DNA from: Anaerolineaceae bacterium
GTDB taxonomy: Bacteria > Chloroflexota > Anaerolineae > Anaerolineales > Anaerolineaceae
NCBI GenBank assembly: GCA_029975475.1
Contig: JARKPB010000008.1
Location: forward strand, 1,302,001-1,366,000
Direction of reading: 5' to 3'
DNA: 64,000 nucleotides
The position numbers were made by a program, and so were the translations under genes. The notes under the pieces are model-generated. The model did no database searches, had not been told where the DNA came from, and was given only the letters and a program-made list of their open reading frames with translations. Shown here piece after piece: positions 52,528-60,800 of the stretch (positions are counted from its first letter, which is position 1; each line of letters begins with the position of its first letter).

Positions 52528-54120
52528 ATGAATTCAAACGAGAATCCTTTTAGCGGTCTCTTCTTCCAGCCCGACCCGGATCAACCGCCTGAAGCCGAGC
52601 GGTTGAAACGCCTGGACTTACCTGTATACGCCGTAAACACTTCATCGGGCTGCCAGTTTTATTGCAAGGGAAAGCTGAGCGAGCAGCCCACGGATTTTGA
52701 GGTACTGGGCGGCGCGGGGGCGGTCCTTCCCGAATCCTTGGGAGACCCCACTTTTCGCGCCGTTTACGGTAGACGCTATGCCCTCTACGCGGGAGCCATG
52801 GCAAACGCGATCGCCAGCGAAGATCTGGTCATCCAGATGGGCAGGGCCGGTATGATGGCGTCCTTTGGCGCCGGGGGGTGTTCTCCTGAGCGGATTGAAC
52901 AGGCGATCAAGACCATCCAGCAGGCGCTGCCCAACGGAGGATACGCTTTCAATTTACTGAACAGCCCCAACGAACCGGCGATCGAACAGCGGACGGTGGA
53001 TTTATATCTACACCACCGCATCCGGGTGGTCGAAGCCTCGGCGTATCTGGCGCTGACGCCCGCGCTGGTGCAATACCGCGCGGCCGGTCTGAGCCGCAGC
53101 CCCGACGGGAGCGTTCAAATTGACAACCGCGTGATCGCCAAAATCTCACGCAAAGAAACCGCCAGGCGTTTCCTGGAACCCGCCCCGCAGGATTTACTGG
53201 ATCAACTGGCGGCGGAAGGAAAGATCAGCCCAGAACAGGCTGAGCTGGCCCGGCTGGTGCCCGTGGCGGATGACATTACCGTGGAGGCGGATTCGGGCGG
53301 GCACACAGATAACCGCCCGCTGATCGGCGCGCTGCCGGCTATTCTCAACCTGAGGGATGAGATTCAGGCTGCGCGCGCTTACGCTCAAGAGGTGCGAATC
53401 GGGGCAGCCGGCGGAATCGCCACACCGGCTTCCGTTCTGGCAGCTTTTCAAATGGGCGCGGCTTATGTGGTCACCGGTTCTGTCAATCAATCCTGCCTGG
53501 AGGCCGGGGCTTCCGAACACACCCGCCGCCTGCTGGCGCAGGCTGAAAGCACGGACGTGGCAATGGCGCCCGCCGGGGATATGTTTGAAATGGGCGTGCG
53601 CGTTCAGGTCCTAAAACGGGGCACCATGTTTGCCATGCGCGCGCAGAAACTCTACGAACTGTATCAACGCTACGAATCGCTGGAAGCCATCCCGGCTGCG
53701 GAAAAGGAAAAGCTTGAAAGCACTGTTTTTAGAAAATCATTCGAGGAAGTCTGGCAGGAATGCGAACGCTTCTTTGGAGAACGCGACCCGCGGCAGATTG
53801 AACGCGCCAGGCAGAATCCGCATGACCGCATGGCGCTGGTGTTTCGCTGGTATCTGGGGCTTTCTTCTCGCTGGTCCAATCGTGGTGAAGCGGGGCGCGA
53901 AATGGACTATCAAATCTGGTGCGGCCCCGCGATGGGCGCTTTTAACGACTGGGCCCGCGGCAGCTATCTGGAAGACCCGGCCAACCGCCGCGCGGCGGAT
54001 ATCGGGCTGCAGCTGCTCACCGGAGCAGCCTATCTGGCGCGGGTGCGCATGCTGGAAACTCAGGGCATCCGGCTGAAAGCCAGCGAGCGCGTTTACCGCC
54101 CGGAAAAAGCGCTGATCTAA
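52528..54120 (+). CDS. pfaD: PfaD-type flavin enoyl reductase (nitronate-monooxygenase fold)
   Basis: The ATG at 52528 follows AGGTGA, giving 530 residues; an upstream GTG is weaker. This is the FMN-dependent TIM barrel of the PfaD family: ASEDLVIQMGRAGMMASFGAGG near 95-115, EADSGGHTDNRPL (a PfaD hallmark with His), RIGAAGGIATPASVLAAFQMGAAYVVTGSVNQ, and the C-terminal PfaD extension (QIWCGPAMGAFNDWARGSYL). In polyunsaturated-fatty-acid synthases PfaD performs enoyl reduction in trans. It is convergent with and overlaps the phosphopantetheinyl transferase by four bases at the stops. Confidence 0.93.
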   Translation: MNSNENPFSGLFFQPDPDQPPEAERLKRLDLPVYAVNTSSGCQFYCKGKLSEQPTDFEVLGGAGAVLPESLGDPTFRAVYGRRYALYAGAMANAIASEDLVIQMGRAGMMASFGAGGCSPERIEQAIKTIQQALPNGGYAFNLLNSPNEPAIEQRTVDLYLHHRIRVVEASAYLALTPALVQYRAAGLSRSPDGSVQIDNRVIAKISRKETARRFLEPAPQDLLDQLAAEGKISPEQAELARLVPVADDITVEADSGGHTDNRPLIGALPAILNLRDEIQAARAYAQEVRIGAAGGIATPASVLAAFQMGAAYVVTGSVNQSCLEAGASEHTRRLLAQAESTDVAMAPAGDMFEMGVRVQVLKRGTMFAMRAQKLYELYQRYESLEAIPAAEKEKLESTVFRKSFEEVWQECERFFGERDPRQIERARQNPHDRMALVFRWYLGLSSRWSNRGEAGREMDYQIWCGPAMGAFNDWARGSYLEDPANRRAADIGLQLLTGAAYLARVRMLETQGIRLKASERVYRPEKALI

Positions 54121-54878
54121 GCGGTTTCCTGCCAGTTAAATGGATGATCAGCCGGCTGCGCCAGGGTCATCACGTAACCCGAGCGCACCTGCCAGGCCAC
54201 CTGCCAGCGCTGACCGTTCGGACCGCCGGCGGACAGGAATTGCCAGCATTTTTCCGGCGCGGGTCGAAGATCGCTGAGGGCGATCTGAACCTGGCGGGTA
54301 TCTAGGCGCAAGCCGGCCCGCAAAGCCTTCAGCACGGCTTCTTTCGCGCTCCAGATCAGGTTGGCAGCCAGCGGTTGGCGCGGCAGCGGTTGATTCTTTA
54401 CCGCGCGCAGTTCCTCAGCGGTAAAAAAATCCCGCAGAAAATCCTCCTGGCGCGGCTCAATCCATTCCAAATCCATGCCAAAGGGATTTTCAGCCTGAAA
54501 TGACAGACCGCAAAACACGGCTCCGTGGGAGTGGCTGAGGGAAAAATTGCGGTACTCCGCTCCGCCCGTCAGCAGCCGCAGGAACGGCGCGCCGGCGGGA
54601 TCATGCTCAATTTCCAGGCGTGAAAAATCCATCCGATCGGGAATAACAGCGCAGGATAGGGCGAGCTGCTTTGCCGCCAGGCGGCTGAGGGCAAATTCTG
54701 CCGCGCGTTTTGGAACACTGAAACGGGAATACCGGGCATATTCAAGCGGAGTGAGCCAGGTTTCAGGCGGCAGCCCCTGAACAAGGCTTTCCGCCTGACC
54801 GGGTAAGTAGAACAACCAGGCGCCTCCGGCTGGCAGCAGCCCGCCGGAGGCGCTGGAGGCGCATTTATCCTTCATCAA
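54117..54878 (-). CDS. 4'-phosphopantetheinyl transferase, Sfp type
   Basis: The protein has 253 residues. The Mg-binding/CoA motif GMDLEW (Asp136, Glu138) and WSAKEAVLKAL (Trp176, Lys179, Glu180, Lys184) are intact, as is the NFSLSHSHGAVFCGL signature near 111-125. The two-lobed Sfp length fits activation of large synthases rather than FAS ACP only. The ATG overlaps the end of the megasynthase by 14 nt, so it is translationally coupled and almost certainly activates its carrier domains. Confidence 0.94.
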   Translation of the reverse strand: MMKDKCASSASGGLLPAGGAWLFYLPGQAESLVQGLPPETWLTPLEYARYSRFSVPKRAAEFALSRLAAKQLALSCAVIPDRMDFSRLEIEHDPAGAPFLRLLTGGAEYRNFSLSHSHGAVFCGLSFQAENPFGMDLEWIEPRQEDFLRDFFTAEELRAVKNQPLPRQPLAANLIWSAKEAVLKALRAGLRLDTRQVQIALSDLRPAPEKCWQFLSAGGPNGQRWQVAWQVRSGYVMTLAQPADHPFNWQETA

Positions 54879-57800
54879 CCAGCCGTTTGAAAGGGGCAGC
54901 CAGTTCGGCGTCCGCTGGATACGGTATCGGGGCGGTGCGGTAGGCGTTCATCTCCAGATACACGCTGCCGTCCTCATCCACAACCCGGCAGTCAAAATAC
55001 AGCCCGTCTTCTGCTTGCTGCGGCAGGACCTCGGCGTAAATTTGCTTACCATTTATCTCGCTGCGGTAGACGCGCAGGCTGCCAATACTGCGCGGCAGGG
55101 CCAGAACTCCGCTGGCGCCTACCTCCCAGATACCCGCGGTCTGGAAGCAGAGCTCGACCAGCATGGGCACGGAATACCGATCCGTTTTTCCGGTTTTCGC
55201 CCGGCCGGTCTCGCGGTTCATGCGCCCCAGGATAACTTTCCCGGAGCGCTGGGCAGCTTCCAGCACCTGAAAAGACGGGCCGTGAAAATACAGGCGGTAA
55301 ATCTCATCCGCGTTGACGGTGCTGCGTTTTCCCCAGCGGGGCACCGCGGAGCGGGGAGCCGCCGGCAGGGCATTGGTCAGGACCGCCCGGCCAGTGAAGT
55401 GCACCGTGTGTTCCACCCGCTGATCAAGCAGAGTCTGCTCGGATTCCAGACGAACATGCACCACCAGCCCCGCGCTCTCCTGCACCGCGTTGGCGCGCCA
55501 GAGGATGCTGCGCGGCTGGTTGCGGTAAAACTTAAAGGGAGCGTGGAAGTTCACCGCTTCAAGGCGATCAATTTCAAAGCGGCCGCTCTGAGCCGCCAGG
55601 GCGCTGGCGATGTGGCGGGCAGCCACCGCAAAACCCTCAATCCCGATCACGCCCGGCAGGATCGGCACACCGTTCAGCGAATGGTCTTTTAAGAAAGCCT
55701 GCTCGTTGGGATCCAGGATGGCTTCAAGCAGGATCTCGCCGCACGGATCCATCCCGGTCAGGTGGCTGAACATGGTGTGGCTGGGCGTTCCGGAGCGCAA
55801 AGCGGCATCCGCGCGGGCAACATCCAGGCCGTGGGCGGGATGGCGGGATGCTTCCAGCAGCCCCAGGGAACCGGCGAGCACGACTTCGCCGCCTTCTCCG
55901 TAAAGCAATTCATCCCGCAGCATTGCCGCGCCGACCGCGGGCGGGAGCATCTCAATCCCGGCGTAAGCCATCAGACGGGGGATGCTGCCGCGGCTGGCCA
56001 TTCCAACTTCAGCCCACGCGCCCCAGTCCACGGAGATGCAGCGCGCGCCGGGGAACCCAGCGGGCAACAGGAAAGCAAGCTTGCTGAGGAAATCGTTGGC
56101 GGCCGCATAATCGGTTTGACCCGAATTTCCAAATCGACCGGCGACCGAAGAGAACAGAACAACCGCCCTGGGCGTCAGCGCCTGTTCTTTCAGCGCGCTA
56201 ACCAGGTTGTGAATGCCTTCCGCTTTGACAGCCACAACCTGGCGGAATTCTTCCAGCGTTTTTCCATCCAGCTTGCGGCTTTTATCCACCCCGGCCGCGT
56301 GTATAAGCACATCCACCCGCCGGGCAGATTTTTTAACCTTTGCCAGAGCAGATTTCACCGCCGCGGGATCGTTAAGATCGCAGACCAGGTATTCAGCCTG
56401 CCCGCCTGCCTGGCGCACAGCCTCCATGGCTTCAAGCGCGCCGGCAGCGCGTTCAAAGGCGGCCAGTTTGCTCTCAATCTGCGCCGGGGTGGGTTTCTCG
56501 CCCTGCGCGCTGAGGCGTTCCATCCATTCCTGGCGCAAGGCGGCGCGGTCCTGGCGCAAAAGCGCCAGATCGGGATCATCAGAAGCCGGGAGGGGAGAAC
56601 GGCCAAGCAGGAAAAACCGGGCTTTGAGCGCGGCGCCAAGTTCTTTGATAATGGGAGCGGTGATACCGCCCGCTCCGCCGCTGATCACGACTACCGCGCC
56701 TTGGGCGATTTTTGCCTCGCGGGTGTCAAAATCGCGTTCCAGCAAGGTGGGCGAAAAGCGCAGATCATTCTTCCAGCCGACTTCTCGGACGGCGGGATCG
56801 GCAAGCGTTTCCGATACCAGGGATTGCGCAGCGCGGGCGGGGTCAATTTCCTTCTCAAAATCAACCACTTTCACAAAAGCCCCGCCGCGTTCCATTCCAA
56901 GCGCTTTGGTGAAACCGCCTACCGCACCCCCCACCGGGTTCGGCTCGGGGTACGCTTCCAAACCGTTCAAGCCACCGAGGCGGGTGGCGCTGACCAGAAA
57001 AGCGTTTTCCGGCAGCGCGCGCATGAGGTGGAAAAGCGGTTCCAGGCGTCCGGCAAGGAGCTCCCGCCAATCCTGCGGCGAAAGGGAAAAGAAATCTGGT
57101 TCAGAATCCAGAGCAGCCAGGTAAAAGACACCCTGCACGGCGCCCTGTTGATTCCAGGCCGCGGCTTTTTCTGCCGCCTCGCCCGGGTTAACCGCCAGCA
57201 CCTGACAGCCGCGCGATTTAAGCGCTTTAACCAGCGCCGGCGCAATCTTGCCGCTGTCTTTGACCACCACAACCCGGCTTTTTTCATCCAGCTCTATGCC
57301 GGTTGGCAGGCATAACTCGAGTTTCGGACGTAAAACTGGACGCACCACGCGGCGCTGCGGCTGAGGCTGCGCTTTCTGCGGCTGCTGTTCTGGCGCAGCC
57401 GCTTCCGACAGGGCTGGAGCGGCCGCCGATACCGCATCTTTCATAAACCCAATCACTTTGCGCAGGGTATTGTAATCCGCGAGGCGCAGATCTTCCCGGC
57501 GCGGAATGCCGTAATGGGTGCGGATCTGGGCAAATAATTCCGCCTGCTTGACAGTGTCAATTCCCAGATCGGCCTCCAGATCCAGATCAAGGTCGAGCAT
57601 CTCTGGCGGGTAACCGGTCTTTTCGCTGACCGCGTTGAGGACGTACGGACCAATCTCATCCGCATCCGCAGGCTGAAGAGCCGGTGCGCGCGGCGGGGTT
57701 ACCGCTGGCTGCTCCGGGGCTGGTTTCTGCGCCGGAGGGCTGGCAGGCAGGGAAGCAGCCGGCAGTTCTACCAGACGGGGGGCGTCCGCCCAGGCGCGCG

Positions 57801-60800
57801 GACCCTGACCGTATTCCCAGCTAGAGGCCAGGGGCTGAAGCGTCGGGGCGCCCTGATCTTTGACGCGCAGGGTGCGCTGCACCACTTCCAGTTCAGCCTG
57901 CGGATAACCGGCGGCGACAGCCAGCCAGCGCCGGTAAGTCGGCTGGTCAATCCGCTGTCCCTCACCGGGAACGCGGCGCAGCAGGGTCATCGCGATTTGC
58001 GAGCCAAAGCCCGCGCCAAGGCGCAAAGCGAACTGGATTTCCGCCGGACCGCCGCGCGACAGGTTTAGATCTCCCAGGTCGGGGTCAGGCTCAAAGCCGT
58101 CGTGGATAAACGCGATTGGCGGGACCCGGCCAAATTCCAGGGCTTTCACCGCCAGGACATCCTCCACCCCCACCCCCATGGTGTGGCCGGTAAACCCCTT
58201 GGTGTTGGCGATAATCACGCGGCTGGCAAAATCGCCAAAACAATCGCGCAGGGCGTGAATTTCCGCAGCGGCGCTGCCACCGCGGGCTGGAGTATAGGTT
58301 TCATGTGAGACAAATACAGTCTGGGCGGCGATTTGCGCCGGGCGCAGACCAAAGCGCGCTTCGGCGACTGCCAGCAAGCGCCGCATGACACTGCTGACGT
58401 GGGCCACATCCAGGCGGGTGCCGTGGTAGGCGCTGTTGGCAATCTGGCTGGAAAGCAGCTCGCAGATAGCGCGAACCCCGCGCTCTCGGGCCGCGTCTTC
58501 CGCTTCAACCACCAGGGCGGCCGCGCCCATTCCCATGATCATCCCGTTGCGGCGGCGGTCAAACGGCAGGGCGGCCATGCGCAAATTGGCTTCGGTGGTG
58601 GCTGCGCCGCTGGCAAACATGCTGGTGCCAATCCACTGAATCAGATTGGGGTTGGTGACGTCATCCCCGGCGACGATCACCACCCTCCGGCAGCGGCCGG
58701 CGCGGATCCAGTCCTCAGCGATGGCGACAGCGTGAGTGGTTGTCGCGCAGGCGGCATTGACATGCGTGTTCGGGCCGCGCGCTCCGATATACTCGGCGAA
58801 TTGAGAATGCCCCATTGCCAGGATGCGGAATACATAGCGGCGGTCAAATTGGTAATTCAGATCCTTCAGCGCTTTTTCCAGTTCCTTCGCCCGCCGGTCA
58901 AGAACGCTTTCCACCTGTTTTCGGCTGGCTGGATCCAGCCCGGAAAGCTCCTTGCGCAGACTGGCCAGTTCGCGCTGCTGTTTTTCCAGCGAACGGTGGG
59001 TGTAATACCGGTCGGCTTCATCGGACATGCGGTCAAGGCCGGGAAAAGCGGAACAGAAGATCACCCCGGTTTCATCCTGCAGGGCTGGCGGCAGCATCCA
59101 GCGGTTTGGCAGATAGGTGCCGCGGCTGGTTTGCCGGTAGTTCATCACCAAAGGAATACCCGCGTCGCGCAGGGCTTCGATTCCAGCCCCCATCGCCAGC
59201 TGGGTGGAGATATCCAGCGTTTCCACGCGTTCCTCCGGAACCCCAAAATCAGCCGCAAGGTCAAACGCCCCGCGCTGCCCGGCCAGACTGAGAACCTGAT
59301 CCAGCGAGTCAATGGGTTCCATCACCGCCCCGGCTTCGCTTTTAACCAGGCGGGTGACTTTCTTCTGCAGCATGCGTTTGCGCGCTTTTTCTGGCAGCGG
59401 TTCAATCATCATTTCGCCGTCGAGCAGGCGCTGAATGTTATAGTCCTCGAATACCGCATGGCGGCTGCCCGGGAGGCCCAAACCGGCGCCGGTGATGACC
59501 ACGGAACCGGATAGGCCGCCGGCAGAAAGCGGAGCAGCGGTTTCAGAAAGGACCTCAACCACCGGCTGCGCCGGCGGCACCGCGTCCGTCAGGATTACGG
59601 GATCTTGGCTGGCGGCGCCAACCCCGGCGGCGAACAAACCGCACAAGGCTTCGTTAATGCTCGCCCGTCCGCCCTTCCGCGGATGGTTGGAAGCCAGGAG
59701 AATCACGTCGGGTTTATCTTTCAGGTTATCCGTTGCCAGGGCGTTTAGAACCCGCTTGGGGCCAACTTCGATGAACACCCGGCCACCTTCTCGATACAGG
59801 GTCTGCATGCCCTTGACAAACTGCACCGGTGAAGCCACCTGCCGGGTGAGGATATCCAGGATTTCGGCGCGGGTTTGCGGGTAAAGTTCGCCGGTGACAT
59901 TGGCAACGATCGGGATGCGCGGCGGCTGAATATTCATGCGCTCGATCACCCTGCGCAGCGGCTCACTGGCCGGTGCCACGATTTTGGTGTGGAAAGCGTG
60001 GGAAACAGGGATTTTCACCGCCTGAAACCCGGCGGCGGGAAAAGCGGCGATGGCGGCATCCACTGACGGCGTGTCCCCGCCGATCACCGATTGCAGCGGG
60101 CTGTTGATATTGGCCAAAACAACGTACCCGCTCAAACCGGCCAGGATCTTTTCAACCTCGCCAAGCGGAGCCGATACGGCCGCCATACAGCCGTTGTCAG
60201 CCATTGAGACCTTTTTCATCTCCTGCCCGCGCGCGCTGACCACTTCCAGGGCTTCAGCGAAAGTTAAGACCCCGGCGGCGACCAGGGCGGCGTACTCGCC
60301 CAGGCTGTGGCCAATCACCAGGTCCGGTTTGAAGCCAAACTTATCCAGCACCCGCAGCAGAGCGACGTTGGCTGTCAGCATGGCGGGCTGGGTGATGGTA
60401 GTATCTTTGAGGTTTTTTTCCGCCTGTGCCAGTTCCTCTTCACCGCCTTCGACATAGATAAAACTGGTTAACGGCCGGCCAAGAATTGGCTCAAGTATGC
60501 GATCCGCCTCGTCAAACGTGTCCACTACCACCGGTTCATACTGGCGCAGGTCTTTAATCATATTCACGTACTGCGAACCCTGACCGGGAAAGAGGTAAAC
60601 CAGCTTTCCGGCCCGGCCCGATCCGCGGTAGACCCCGTGCGCCATCATGGCCTGCCAGCCAGCGGGCGTGTCGGTGTCAAAAGCGCTCAAGGCGCGTTCG
60701 GCGCGTTTGAGCAGCTCCGCGGAATCAGCATAATCAATCACCACGCGTTCTGGCAAAGCCAGGGCTTCCGGGGTGGGCAGCGCCGGAACGTGGACGCCGC

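Noticed and set aside
55762-57315. 517-codon plus-strand frame inside the megasynthase
   Set aside because: Antisense shadow of the KR/DH coding strand: low-complexity His/Arg/Gln-rich, no ribosome-binding site, no recognisable domain.
57900-59500. KS2 considered as an inactive chain-length factor
   Set aside because: The Cys and both His positions are present, so inactivity cannot be claimed.
58333-59514. 393-codon plus-strand frame inside the megasynthase
   Set aside because: Antisense to KS2; its composition mirrors the codon bias of the real gene.
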